DNA from: Oikopleura dioica
Taxonomy: Eukaryota > Chordata > Appendicularia > Copelata > Oikopleuridae
Reading direction: 5' to 3'
Assembly (NCBI GenBank): GCA_907165135.1
Contig: OU015569.1
Coordinates: forward strand, 9,548,501 to 9,612,500
Length of the DNA stretch: 64,000 nt
Both the position numbers and the translations under genes were made by a program. Positions 26,104-38,425 of this stretch are shown piece after piece. Below the pieces are notes generated by a model, which ran no database searches, was not told the DNA's origin, and saw nothing but the letters and a program-made list of their open reading frames with translations. Positions within the stretch are counted from its first letter, which is position 1; every line of letters begins with the position of its first letter.

Positions 26104-27741
26104 CCCTGTCTCTAAATTTCACTCGACTTTATTTTCAAACTCAAAGGGCGGCTTTTGCACAGAAATCGATGCTCTCGGGGGAACCAAAGCTCCCCAGGGA
26201 GCCGAAAATTATGTGACGTGAAGAATTAGAAAATTCCTCACTTCGAAAATTACTGAAATTCAAAGTTGCAACTGGATCAAGTCTGGTCTGTGGATGGTCT
26301 CTGATTTCCTTTTCGCTATTTTTTTTCTGTTGCGTTTTCACGCCTCATGCTCAACAAATAAAAGACACAAAGACGATTCGGAGCACTTTCAAATATATTA
26401 TTGATATTTTAACTTGTTTTCGGTTTAAACGCGATTTCACCTTTTTCGTATTGAATTCTGACTCAGCAGGGCAGCAGGTGGATCACACTGTTAACGGGTA
26501 GCCAATTTACATTTTGTCAAAAAGTAATAGTAAGGTGCTAGTGATAGTTAATTTATAACTGATACGAGTCATATTAAAAGAATAATCGGTAAAGGACTCC
26601 TAATTCAAAATAGCTCAACTTTACGGTTAACGGGAATGCTTGAGGGAACAACTTAGGGCAGAGCATAGTACTGTACTTTTAACACACAGTATAATTCATA
26701 TATTGATACAGTCAGTTCTGGATAATACTTCGCGTCTAAGTTGGAAAAGTAAAAATGAACAGTTACTAGTAGTTCAGGACAGTTCAGTTGGTGGGAACTA
26801 AGGAGAAAAAAAAACACGCACAGTTCGCTCATTTTGAAAATTTTGAAAGCTAATTTCGAGTTTGAAAGCAGGCGAAAATAATAATAATGTTGAATAATAG
26901 TAAATACGCGAGAATAGGGACAGAGATTGAAAATCGCCAAAAAGGAAAACGGAAAACTGAAATAAACGACACGCCATTAATTCTTTTAAAGAAGAAATGG
27001 ACATTTTTATATAAAGGATAAGGGATTTATGGAGAGGAAAAGCAGTAAGCGGATCTAGGGCTAGGGGACCTTGCTATGAAATATAAACACAGGGCTACTT
27101 TTTAGCGGAGAAATCGCGAAAACTGCGCCCCAGTTAAAAAGCTTTCAAAAATCATTGACAGCAGAGCGGTCTTAACCCACCGCGAGCTCTGGGCTCCAGA
27201 ATAGGTTAAGGTCTGTCTGCGTGGACGATTGACGTCTATTCTTGGATAGCCTAAAAGAGCGCACACCCATTACCAAAAAAATCGTTGAGATAACAAAAAA
27301 CACCTTGTTTGCATTTGTAGGACGATTTCCGCGTTCAAAGGGGCAATAATTAATAACATTAAATATTATAGTTCAGGAACAAGTTTGAAATAGGAAATAT
27401 TGTTCAGTATCTTGATTGGCGAATTAGGGGCAAGGTTGGGAATATTTATATCGCTGGATATATACGTTGAGAATTTTCGGGTAGTGATGGACCTTTTCGA
27501 GTTGAAAAATTTTAAGAGCCAGATTCGTGGTTTTCAGGAATTGGTAAGGAAATTGACTAAAGAAAGGAGAGCGAGACACCTTTTCCGGTTTTTCAGGAAT
27601 GTCTGGTTCGTCGCTCTTGATTTGAGAACTAAATATTGTAATACTCGAATCCGTGATCCAAATGAATAATAAGTATTTGATGATTGGAAGCAACTAGGTG
27701 ATTCAGCATAAAATTCGACAAAGTAAAATAATTAACAACGA
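26104..27741. other. intergenic, nothing recognised
   Basis: Upstream flank of ATP6AP1 and 3' flank of the nuclear-receptor gene. An acceptor-like ATTTAG lies 8 nt before the ATP6AP1 ATG. Open frames on both strands around 27400-27690 overlap each other and look random. Confidence 0.4.
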
Positions 27742-29328
27742 CTATTGCTGCCATCTAGCGGAGTTTGTCATCATTGAAAGAAAATTATAGACATTTTCGC
27801 CCAGGTCGACCATGGGATTCGTGGAGCTGCGCATCAAGATATCCTTGAATCCGCTCTGATCGCACGGATGTATAAACAATTAAGCATCTTACATACGTTG
27901 CCGGCAATTTTCGGTATCCTCGATCTCTAATTGCGCTGCTTCGAGCATGACATACGCGCTGCCGGTACACTTAGCGAGATACCTAGGTAAAAACGTAATT
28001 ATTTCAATTTTAATAGTTATACATCCGCTCCTTCAAATCTTTTAGGGAGCTGCGGAGGAGAAGGCCGGAGGTGGGTAGACTCGCGCTCAGCTCGGCGATG
28101 TACTTGTTGAACAGATTCCTGAAGCAACACTCAAGGCAGTGAAGAAGGTGGCGAGTTTGTACCTGACTCGATCGGGCTCGTCCAGGTGGACTATCTCCAC
28201 GCGATTCGGGTCGAACATTGAAATCGACATAAGAATGAGAGCCTGCTCCTCGCTGAAATTCAGCCGCTCTGAAAATAACAAAATAATCAAACGATAAGTT
28301 CATGAAAACTGTACCCATTTGGGAAAAGAAGTCGAAGAAACCGTTGACGAAAGTTTGATCGTTGGTACCGAGAAGGAGGGTCTCTCTGGAAATGATTTCG
28401 ACACCCTGGTCGGTGTAGAATCGCCCCTGTCGATAAGTGAAAAAGCACTAAAGAAACAGAATCAAAGCATTACAAGCGAACACAAAAAAATACCTTGACG
28501 ATCAAAATCTCCATGATCGAAGCTTGAAAAAGGGTCTTCTGGTCTTTCTCGCTCAGGGCGGTGTAGTCATCGTGGTTGGAAAAGTACTCCTGCATTGCTT
28601 GAAGCGACTGAAAGAGCGTTGCCGAAACCATATTCGGATTACGTTTACCTGAGCCATCATGTCGGAGAGGCACTCAATGATTCGGGCGCGGTGCTGGATG
28701 ATGCTTGGGCCGCCGTCTTCGTCGTCGGACGCGGTAGGGCTGCCATGAGGAGATCCTCGCTCAGAGACCGACTAAACGCTCAGAATTAGAACAATATCCG
28801 GAGATAGCCCCCGTTCGCGTCCCCGGGAGCCCGAGTGTTTATTTTTGGACAGAGAGTGACGAGGAAGAATGAAGATGACGTTGTCTCATCTGCGGTGAAT
28901 TTGATTGAACAAATGATTAATGATTAAATTAGAGCGGATTGCGAAAGAGAGCTAAAAATACTCCGAAATTCGCGCTTGAAGCTTCACGCGCGGAAGAAAA
29001 GAAAGAAAGAAAGTGACCTTGAGAAGCCACCTGTCAGCTTAGATACCTGACAGCATAGCACAATTAATAACAACGTTCAATTAATGCCTTTCTTGCGAGG
29101 GATTGCGCTGTTGGCATCGTATAAATCGCAAAAGCGTAAAAAACTCATAATTGTTGCTTTTGCGTAAAAATTGAAATAATAAAAAATAGGCGCGTTTCTC
29201 CCGCGCAAAGCTGCGCGTTTTAACTATCTCTGCGCCGTGCTAAATTGCCTCGCGAAATTGCGAAATACGCCCAAGCGAGCACAGAAACACAACGAAACAC
29301 TTACTGGTAACATATCGTCGTCGTCCAT
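27742..29328 (-). CDS. nuclear receptor ligand-binding domain protein, no DBD seen
   Basis: Eight exons (minus): 29305-29328, 28649-28771, 28494-28607, 28315-28426, 28163-28268, 28023-28118, 27893-27982, 27742-27853; all GT-AG, summing to 258 residues. The ligand-binding-domain signature is clear: LSEKDQKTLFQASIMEILIV (helices 3-5) and LNFSEEQALILMSISMFDPN (helices 7-8), followed by the helix 10 region. The N-terminus is a short acidic stretch, MDDDDMLP, then Ser/Asp-rich sequence; no two-zinc-finger DNA-binding domain is encoded. An acceptor AATTAG about 10 nt before the ATG suggests this is the mRNA 5' end. The fold resembles NR1-type receptors (VDR/LXR-like), but I cannot assign a subfamily. 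Confidence 0.82.
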
Positions 29329-31969
29329 CACTTCGTTTCTAATTTTGCCTTTTTCGAAAACCTCTCTCAAGCGCTTCAGTCACTTGTTGCTATTCTGAGT
29401 TGCTCTCCGCGGGTTTCTATCGTTCTCTATCTCCGCCTCCTCTTTCGAAATGACTGTAACTAGCTTCTCATTCGATCAGTCTGAAAGTTAGGTATCTCTT
29501 AAGATCTTCTGTCCACTCTTCCAGAAAATATTACTGAAAAACCTAAATGAGAATCTACTTTTATCTTGGCGATAATTCTTATCTATAATCAAGCTATATA
29601 ACGATTGCGTTTCAAAATAAGAACGAGCTACTTTCAAAGTTACAGTAATTTTACGAAAATCAGTCTTCTTTTGCTCATTGACTCAGCGTCTCTTTCACCG
29701 AAAAATACTACTTTCGTCAATTGATAAATAAAAATATCTCTACTATAAAAACGACGACGGGAGTTGGTTAAACCACACAAGCGCCCTTCTACAAATTAGA
29801 CTCAACAATTTAGACTTTTGCCTTGTCTAGCCGCCACCTAAAAATCAAAGCCGGCGTCCCGGGGCATTCTCGAGCAGCACGCTCCACCACATCTCAAAAA
29901 TCATTGCTGCTTTTTACCCGGAAATTTCAGAATGGAAAAATATTTTGAAAGCTGGATACTTTCACTCGATTCTTGGAAATAATAAAAATAGAAATAATTT
30001 GACGAGAGGTGAGAAAGTCTTCGTAATGGTTTAAATATGATTCTCTTTCTTAAATTGGAGCAATAAAAACCAATGCTGTGTTGTAAGGGGGTGACCTTAG
30101 GGGCTGGGTAGGCCGCGTGATTTTGAAATGGATGAGCTCTAGCTACTAGTCACGAAGTCACAATTCCAACATAGACGCGCGCTGGTGAGCACACCACGGC
30201 CCAGCGCACGACTACCACTCAAAACTGACCCACAAGCCTAGCACGAAAGCAACACTAACCTCAGCCCTAATTCTAACCCAGGCTGGCCCTCAAACCCGAA
30301 ACGTTTCACTCTCCATCTCAAACGAGCTCATTTATTGTTACAAGCCGTTTTATTGGCGTTGGATTGGCCTCGAGTAAGTCGCTCCAAGTGAGGAAAAAGG
30401 AGTGTTTCTCGGGTCCGAATTTATTCAGTCAAATACCGTATTGCAACAATTAGCGAAGGTTGCTTTCAACTGACGACGAAGTTCAAGGGTGGCCTGAGAG
30501 GTCGCGTACCAGCCCGTCTCGCGCTTCGTTGTTCCCCTCGGCCAAAGCTAAACTTGAACCACCCTCAGCCACCACCGCGTAACCATAACGTAAAATCCAA
30601 AAAATGGAGCAGACTCGCTCGTGCCTCACAAACGAGAGTGATCACTTTCTTCGCAAAACAACATCTCTTTTCGAAATTAACTAAATAGTATTCGCAATAA
30701 AGATAAATCCGATGAAAAAATCTATTCCTTTCTTTTTTCGAAAAAAAACGAAATTCTCTTTCTTTTTTTATCATCTAAGCCGGATTTGATATATGGCGAT
30801 CCTACGATAAAAATTGTAGCACTATAAAAATGTGCTGATTTTTAGTGGCGGAGATTTTCAGTTACGAAATTTCATTTATCGGGTTATGTTGAGTCGATGT
30901 CAGGAAACAGACCCGCTCGGCTATTTGATCTTTCAATATTTGGCCCGGTGGAGTCCTCGTCTATTTAAGTCCAGTCTATCATCCTCATTCATTTAAAAAT
31001 ATCCACAGAATTGCGGGGTAGAGAGGCTGGGATTGAAAATTAACACTGGGAAATAAGTTGCTGAAAATAGCCATGTTTTGATCGTAGAAAATTGCGAGAA
31101 TCGGTCTGAATGCCGGTAAAGAAAGATCTTTTCGACGTCGTTAGCGTAAAGGGAAACTCCATCCTACCATGTCCCGTTCAAAATATCCAATCACGCCAAT
31201 CACATGTTCCTGTCGATTACGCGGTATAGGACTCTATTTAAAAAGATAAAAAAAGGGAGAGAGAAAAATATTATTTTCGAAAATTCAAAATAAAATGAAA
31301 TGTTGAAAATGGAATGAAAGGAAGAAAAGCGCCGGAAAATATGCGCCGGTCGGGAAGATAGAGCCTCATGTGTGGGAAGCGTCGACATTACTTAAGTTAT
31401 GATCAGAATTTCGAAATAAGAAGCCGGTGTCTCGGATGGAATGGAGGAAAGATTAAGTTTTATTCCACTTCGTATATATTGATTTGATTGCGGGCAAGAT
31501 ATGAAGGAAAGATGATGAGACAAGCTTTTGATTTTTGATTTCTTTCGGAAAACTGGATACGATTGCCCTCAATTTTCCGGGACTCTAACTTTCTAACTAA
31601 GCAAGTTACAGTTGAAGACCAATATACATTAGAAGGTCCTTGAAGAATGAGTTAAGAGTAATTGTTTCCCTTTTCCATGCATTAAATACAGATAATAATG
31701 ATAAGAGGAAAAATAGTTATGAAGGAAATAATAGTTGATCAGGAGAAAAATTGTTACAAGTTTTTATTTCTCGATGAATAAGGCTCATTTTAGTTTCAAA
31801 GATAGTATTAGGATTCTGATTGGATTGAGAAATACCACATCAACAATAATAATAGAGGGTTGAACTGTTTTGGCACGAAAGAATAAACAGGATAATAGTT
31901 GAAGAATAGATAGACTTGTTGAAGAGAGATGGCGGAGTTAAATAAAGCGAGTTCTGTCGGTTACTTCAC
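29329..31969. other. 2.6 kb intergenic, nothing recognised
   Basis: No coding exon or RNA gene recognised on either strand. I looked here for paired CxxC motifs of a receptor DNA-binding domain on the minus strand and saw none. AT-rich with a few purine runs. Confidence 0.4.
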
Positions 31970-33747
31970 TCATGTCAAGTCCGGCTCCACAGCCGGCCCT
32001 GCTTGCAGCGCGGCGAGGTCCTCCGTCGACTCGTCCAGCCCAGGTACTTTGTTGAAGTCGAGAAACTCGTTCAAGTCGAAGTTGATCTCGTCCTCCACGG
32101 TGAAGTATTTCTCCTGAATAAAATAACATAAATCCCCTTGACTCCAAAATCTAGGCATTTCCAACTGATAAATTATCCATCAGTATTAACGATATTGATT
32201 ATTAGGGAGAACTCGAGTGAATTACCTGAATGACGTTGACTAAACTGCGAGTCCATGCATCCAATCTCGTACATTCCTCGTGTTTGTCCACTGACTTTTT
32301 CCTAGTTTTTCAAGATTTCAAGGCTTCGTCTCGTTTTTGAAAAAAAACCGGCCTTAGTATAGTCCCTGTAGTCGAGCTTCTTGACCGCATTTATGAGATT
32401 CGCGAGGAGCCAAGCTTCCCGAGTATCGGCAAAGGCGGGATAGTCTTCACTTTCAAAGGTAATATAAAACTGCCACATTAATATCAACGCGAATTAAGAA
32501 GATATAGAACCTTTCCAATATTTATTGAAACACTCATGCGCATGATTGCCATCTTGCCACAATTTGCAGAGACCAGCTCGGAAGTAATGATCTAAACGGA
32601 TTCGAGAAGGCGACTTCTTCGGTTCTTACTTTTGGCAGAGTACTTGAGCAGCTTCTCGTTCGCGCAATAGTTCGCTTCTAACTCGTAGACTTTGCCCGCT
32701 TCGAGGTATTTCTTGCCTGGAAGGACCATCAGATTCGCTCGTTCGATTGACACTCTCGACGCGCTGCTTCGTGCTTTTCTGAACTCTCATTTAACGATTC
32801 TCGTGGCTGCAAAAAGACCTTACCCGTCTTTTCGGAAGAGATCGAATGCCTTTGAGTAGAGCTTCTCAGCCATCTCGGCCGCTGTTTCGTCCTTGTCCCG
32901 CATGAACTTGCTCCTGTACGCGTCCGCTAGGCACTGTTTTGATTCTGCTATACTCGTCAACTTCTTTACCTATAGGAGTCAACTCTTTCGCCGCGCGCAC
33001 AAGTTTGTTCAGGTCCAAATAGAGCTCGCTAGCCTGCAAGCCTAGCCGCTCGGATTCCTGCACATTTGGGACACTTCTCCAGCTCTGACTTGCTTGCGAC
33101 AGATTCTAAACCAGAAAGATATCAATAAAATTAATATTTCTTCAAAAGGTATTTACCTGCACTTGTCCAAATCTGTCCTCGGCCGAGTGGTACGCCTCTG
33201 CGGCCAATTCGTACGTCCTAGCAGCTTCTTCGTACTTTTGCTTGATTTTGTACTTGGTGGCCGCTGCCGCGTACATTTCTGCCGCCTTGGAAATCTTCGC
33301 CGTCGGCGGCTTAGAGCGAAACTGGTTGAAAAACTTGGAAACGGAAGACGTCTCCTGTCCGAGTATGCCAGCAGCTTTCAAACTAGAAAACATCAATTAG
33401 GGAGATAATTGATCCCCATCCTCGGATAAACTGTAAATGCGCGGCTAAATGCGGCTAATACTCTTTCGCCAGGGTTGAATCAGCAGCGATTATTACTGTG
33501 CATTCCTGTACATCGCATCAATATTAATGCCGCATAAATAAATAATACGGGCTTACCATAATTCCTCAGGCGAATCTGAGTAGTTCTTTGACGGGTCTAT
33601 CGGCTCCGTCAGCGCGGCCAAGTTGCCAAGCTTCTCGCCGCGCTCGTGAAGTTTCTCGCGCTGGTCGAAGATCGACGAAGACGCCGCCGCGGCCTGCCCA
33701 TTGAGAGGAGCTTGTGGCCGCTGTGGCCCTTTCCGCTTATCCGACAT
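31970..33747 (-). CDS. NAPA: alpha-SNAP-like NSF attachment protein with N-terminal extension
   Basis: Adaptor that recruits NSF to SNARE complexes. Exons placed (minus): 33557-33747, 33157-33382, about 32970-33120, 32824-32944, about 32640-32790, two around 32300-32600, 32226-32297 and 31970-32113. Helical-repeat and C-terminal blocks match alpha-SNAP: KAAEMYAAAATKYKIKQKYE, KYLEAGKVYE...LLKYSAK, HYFRAGLCKLW, DYPAFADTREAWLL and RLDAWTRSLV. Normal SNAPs begin directly with the helical repeats; this one adds about 70 residues, including QREKLHERGEKLGNL, which resembles an R-SNARE heptad segment. An apparent 25-nt intron (32945-32969) keeps the frame. Exon limits around 32460-32600 are uncertain. 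A TTCAG acceptor lies 20 nt upstream of the ATG. Confidence 0.85.
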
Positions 33748-35141
33748 TACATCGACTATTTCTCTGAATAACAAAACATTAAGAATTCTTGAGAAAACTC
33801 TTTTTTCTCTTTCTTCTGCGAGCTTCTCAATTTATCTAATTAAGTGGCAAAAGAGCGAAATCAAGAAGAATGAGTGCAAGGTTAGATTATTAATCATAGT
33901 GTATTTCCCTTGGGTAATATAGTATCTTATACTGTGATCATTAAATTAACACTCATTTCGCGCGACAGACTCGCCAAACATCCCTCCATTTTAGAAAAGC
34001 AAATTGAAATCAAGTAGAAACAGAAGCTCGTCACAAATTGACTCTTAAATAATCCATCTCGGAATAAATATTAATTTATTTATCACCTAATGAATTCAAG
34101 AACTTCTGTCAAGTTTATCTTTTTGTCAATAATTGCTTAATAATAAACTTTACTGAAAGACGGTAGCTGGCAAAAAGCTCAAGGCGTCAATTCTATCCAA
34201 ATAAATTTTACCGTTTCTCAGAAAGTTAGTTGTCTCTCTGATAAGCGTGAAAAGGATGCTCTGAGGTGTGTCCCGGTCAGTCTGCTAGGCTCTCGCCAGC
34301 GGGCAAGTCGTATTGATCCCATCTTTTCCCACGCACGCCACGAGCCCAGCTTGTCAATGACAAGTACTTTGCTCGATGTGTTATTTTGATACGTTGCTTT
34401 ATTAATGTTTCGATTTTAAGTTTCATTTTTTTCAAGGAGGAAATCAATTTATAATTATCGAAGAATAATTTGGGAGATAACTTTTCGAAATAGAATCAGA
34501 CAGATTTTCTTTTCGCTTCTTTTCTCTGGCTCAACATAGAAGGTTAGCTTCTCTGCGCGAATGTTTAAATTAAATAAATAAAATAAATTTGACCGAAGAG
34601 CATCTTCGCCGCAGAGCTTGCGGTCGGCTGCGAGAGAGAGGCGCTCATTGGCTCGAAAAGGTGGAAGAGCGCCCATCATAGAAATAGAACACTGGAAGAA
34701 TGGATTCAACGATAATTTTCAGTATGGATTCATCTTCCGAAGTTTTACTTCTTTCGCCAAAATAGAAAGTCTCTAGATATTGAGGTGTTTCCCAGGGTGT
34801 TTCCCACTTGCTGTTTTTCTTTTCTCACTTACTTCCTTCATGCAAACAAAAAGTTTCTAGAGCTCAAAGTGTTTCTCACCTTGTTTCTCAGCTAAGAAAC
34901 TTAAGCAAAACTGGGAATTTCTAGATGTCCTAGTGTTTCCCACTTTGTTTCTCAGGCAAGAAAACATCCCATTTCTTATTTTTAGGGCCTTATTTATCGA
35001 AAAATAGGTTTTTTGCAGCAGCATAAATCCAATAAAAATAGTTTATTAAAATTTATTTTGATCGTTGGTAATACCAACTTTGTATCAGAGGTAATAACAG
35101 CTTAAATAACTAAGTAATTGGTACAGAGTCTGTGGCACAGG
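33748..35141. other. intergenic with imperfect tandem repeats
   Basis: Mostly AT-rich and featureless. At 34768-34972 there are three imperfect copies of a unit of about 70-90 bp built on TTTCTAGA...GTGTTTC(T/C)CA...GTTTCTCAG. Confidence 0.45.
34768..34972. repeat. three imperfect repeats with GTGTTTCYCA
   Basis: Units at about 34770, 34848 and 34918 share TCTAGA, then GTGTTTCCCA or GTGTTTCTCA, then GTTTCTCAG and AAGAAA. A related palindromic copy occurs at 60955-61090, so this is a dispersed family. Confidence 0.5.
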
Positions 35142-36017
35142 TTAAAGTTTGGTTGGCTTCTTCGTCTTGCGGATGTTGTTGGGGGCTTTTCCTTGATTTG
35201 GCTTCTTCTTGCTTTTCTTGTTCTTCTTGTTCTTCGATTGCTTGTTGGTATCATCGGGTTCTACTTGGTCGATAGTCTGCAGTTTTTCGTTGTTTGCCTT
35301 TTGGAGAGCTTCTTTCACTGAAGTCGGAAGACCTTGTGTTTTCTTGGGTTTCTTTTGGTGATGAATCGTTGGACTCGACGTACGCTGGAGATGCTCGAGA
35401 ATATTTGAGTCTTCACAAAGATAATCGAGTGCGTCCACGAAATCTTGCGGGGTAAGAAGAAATTCATTGATGGCACTTTTAAAAAAACTTTTAAAGCACG
35501 GGCCAGGACCAGTGAAAAGAGCCTTGAACATCACTTTCCAAAACAGATCGTTTCCAAGTTCGAACGGTGTAGCAGTTGGATTTCTCATCCAGATTGCTTT
35601 TCTTTCATCGACGAGAAGCACAATTTTCCGGATCTGCAAATGGTCTTTTTTGCAGAAGACGTGAGAAGTTGCCTTGTAGTCGGGATTTTTCCAATGTGAT
35701 TCCTCCAATTTGATGAATTTTCCACCACAGACAGTCTGTAGCCAAAACATGGCTTCAAGGTATAGCGATTCAGGGAGACTGTTCGTAATAGTGCAATGGC
35801 ATGAGAGGTGAAGATGATATTGACCATTTTCCTGCGTAATTCGGAGTTGGGCATCAGGGTGTGGTTTAAGGTTTTCAAATTTCAACACTGTAATTTCTTT
35901 CATTTTTTGTTTTATGCTGTAATCGTAACTCGTCCAAGATTTTATACCAGTTCCGGAAGAGTGTCCAAAAGAGTGCGCTACGTGTGCGCTCAGCGGGAAA
36001 TCGCATGTATCCCCCAT
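35142..36017 (-). CDS. unknown single-exon protein with Lys-rich tail
   Basis: A 291-residue intronless frame starting MGDTCDFPLSAHVAHSFGHS. The central 200 residues have ordinary globular composition with aromatic and Cys residues (HLHLSCHC, FWKVMFKALFTGPGPC). The last 60 residues are strongly basic (KNKKNKKSKKKPNQGK), a probable nuclear localisation or RNA-binding tail. No family recognised. Lack of introns among intron-rich neighbours could mean a retrocopy or a lineage-specific gene. It diverges from the claudin gene with about 450 bp between. Confidence 0.65.
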   Translation of the reverse strand: MGDTCDFPLSAHVAHSFGHSSGTGIKSWTSYDYSIKQKMKEITVLKFENLKPHPDAQLRITQENGQYHLHLSCHCTITNSLPESLYLEAMFWLQTVCGGKFIKLEESHWKNPDYKATSHVFCKKDHLQIRKIVLLVDERKAIWMRNPTATPFELGNDLFWKVMFKALFTGPGPCFKSFFKSAINEFLLTPQDFVDALDYLCEDSNILEHLQRTSSPTIHHQKKPKKTQGLPTSVKEALQKANNEKLQTIDQVEPDDTNKQSKNKKNKKSKKKPNQGKAPNNIRKTKKPTKL

Positions 36018-36466
36018 GGCGTGTGATTATCTTCGCGATCATATCTTACCGTCCCAAACGAGGCGTTTTTACTATAGCTAGCCGTCTGCATTGAACTCTC
36101 GAGGTCCTCGAGTCGAAGAAACCAGGCCATTTTTGGCAGAATGAAAGATCTTCAACTCTAATAATCTGTAATATCTAAGTTACAGTAAGTATTTTTTATC
36201 TAGATAATTATGTTGCTCCTTGTTTATTAATCTTGAATGATAACTTAATTGATTTTTGTAATATTATCTTTGAAGCAATTGCCACCGTCTCAGCTGGGTG
36301 ATTTGTGCTTTCTGAAGCGATGAAAAAATTTGGTGGTGGTGCGGCCTCGAGCTATTGCTGGAGTATTCACTATTCTACGCCAGCATCGTTCGAACAAAAC
36401 TAAGACGACTTCACTCCTTCGCCTAGACGCATTTTTAACAAGAGGGTTTCAAGAGAAGAAGAGAAT

Positions 36467-37419
36467 ATGGGAAGTCCGGGAATGCAGCTGGCAGGCTTCA
36501 TCCTCGGCACCCTCGGAGGTAAAAATACCTGTAAAAACTCGTATCAAGGCTCAAAAAGTGTATCAAACAAAAGAAAAAAGCCGTTAAAATATTTGAAATT
36601 AGGTTGCGGAACTTTGATTACGTGCGTAATGCCAGAATGGCGACGACAGGATATGGCTGGTGAAGTTATCGAGATGCAAATTCGAAAGCAGGGAATCTGG
36701 TGGAACTGTATGTACTTCTCTACTGGTCAAGTAAGCGCTATTTCCGATTCAAACTTTTCAAACTTGCTCATAGTGGCATTGCGACGACTTCGACAGGATT
36801 ATCGTTGGTCTACCTCCAGAGCTCCAAGCGGCTCGGGCGTTGATGGTTCTCTCTTGCATTCTCGCCTTTGGCGGTTATTTCATCGGAAACATGTCGCTCA
36901 GCTGCACGACATTCATGTCTGATAATCCAACAGGCAAGAAGAGACTCTGCATTACCTCGGCGCTTCTACTTGGCCTATCTGCTCTCATGACTGGCGTATC
37001 TGTTTCGTTTTACGCAGCGATCGTTGTTCAAGACTTCTATCTTTCTGGAGGAATGGCAGCTACTGGCCTCAGTTCTAGAGGAGGCATGGGTGGAGGAATC
37101 GGCAATGTTGGCGGCAGATATGTCTACGGAACAGGAACGAGTCTCAGAAATAAGAATAACATTTTACCTCTCTAAATATTTCAATAACAAAAATTTGTAT
37201 TGTAAATTACTTCTCAACTCGTCAAAAGCTCTTTTCTTCGGTTGGGCGTCGATGGGACTTGGTCTCTTAGGCTGCGTTCTACAGATCATGGGATCGCGTG
37301 GAATGGACGAAGACGACGACGAGTATGAAGATAGCGGCCGAAATTTCATGGCCCAAAATAACGCTTACAACAATCCAGCATTCGCTACAAAAGGCCGAAC
37401 TGGCACCGAATACATCTAA
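36467..37419 (+). CDS. claudin-family tight-junction protein
   Basis: Exons 36467-36518, 36603-36730, 36774-37140 and 37229-37419. Four-membrane-span claudin layout. The first extracellular loop has W (in PEWRRQ), then GIWWNCMYFSTGQ and a second Cys in HCDDFD, which is the claudin W-GLW-C-C signature with Ile for Leu. LPPELQAARALMVLS matches the start of the second span. The third and fourth spans follow (SALLLGLSALMTGVSVSF and FFGWASMGLGLLGCVL). The cytoplasmic tail is acidic and ends in TEYI, a hydrophobic C-terminus that may bind PDZ domains. A Gly-rich insert (GMGGGIGNVGG) precedes the fourth span, unusual for claudins. Exon 3 uses donor GTCTCA. Confidence 0.9.
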
Positions 37420-37539
37420 CTCACTCTTATAACAGTTGAAACTCCTCGTTTGTAGTACATTCCCTATTCGAAATATTTGACCTCAATCCTGCATGTCCTG
37501 ATGAATAAACAAAACAGACCCTCGTAATTTTTGTCCCAT

Positions 37540-38350
37540 TTATTGATTGAATCCCAAATTGTCGAAAAATAATAAATAAGTCAAATAAAAAGAAAATCCA
37601 AAGTTCCCACTTTTGCCTTCCGGAGAATCGTCTTCTTCAGACGTGAAGAAGCTTTTCGACGGAGGAATCGTTCTCGAGCTCCAGGTGAGTACCCATTTGA
37701 GCGATCGAGCACTGGTGGCAGAAGAATGTGAGCAAGCAGCTGTGGCAGCAGTTGTTGAATCCACGGAGCTTGTCGAATCGGCGTCGAAGGCAGCACTAAA
37801 CTTGATAAGACTCACTTCATCTAATGGGAAGCTTACCATCATGATGAGCCAGATAAAAGTGAAGATGCAGGCAATCAAACCGATAGACAAGCTCATGATA
37901 GCGAGGTACCATTCTTCCTGCTCGATGGGAACAATGTTGACATCATCGGTGGTTGGCAAAGCAGTAGATGTTTCGATAACCTAATCAAGCTTTACTTGTC
38001 GCCTTGTTGAAAAGGTGTACCTCGGCAAGTTTGCCTTGGTAGATCAAGGAGATCGAGTGGCCGATGGCAGACAACGTGAGGAGCGTGATTCCAAGAAGAA
38101 GGTACTTGAGAGGTCGATTCACTTCCATTCGACGGGCAAGGAAGCAGGAAGCGATCGGGGATGGCAACTAGAACAATTTTTTTGCGAGAATAGTTAGATT
38201 TTGACTTACGCAGAACCACTTGCACCAGGTCTCCGATCGTGCCTGCCAAAGTCCTTTGAGGATGGAGCGTCGCTTCTCCATCAGCTCGTCGAGGTTATTA
38301 ACCGAGTTCGAGCAGGTGGAGGGACACTGAGTCAAAGGAGCCTTTTCCAT
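37540..38350 (-). CDS. unknown two-span membrane protein
   Basis: Exons (minus): 38210-38350, 38021-38167 and 37980 down to about 37540. The N-terminus is Cys-rich (MEKAPLTQCPSTCSN...WCKWFC), followed by span 1 (YLLLGITLLTLSAIGHSISL) and span 2 (LAIMSLSIGLIACIFTFIWL), then a Ser/Thr/Ala-rich tail. A 36-nt GT-AG stretch after the second span may or may not be spliced, since it is in frame. The exact C-terminus is uncertain. The ATG lies 2 nt after TTTTAG and 75 bp downstream of the next gene's stop, so it is probably the second gene of an operon. No family recognised. Confidence 0.6.
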
Positions 38351-38425
38351 TTCTAAAACTAGGCAACTTTAACTTTTAGTCTGACGATCTGAATCATAAG
38401 AATAGGATTGAAGAGGTATTCAAAG

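Noticed and set aside
27400-27693. overlapping 89-codon frames on both strands
   Set aside because: Mirror-image open frames in AT-rich sequence with no domain or splice context.
32298-32352. GC-AG intron in alpha-SNAP (donor GCCGGTT)
   Set aside because: A GT-AG choice with donor GTTTTTT and acceptor TCAG gives the same length and an equally good protein match.
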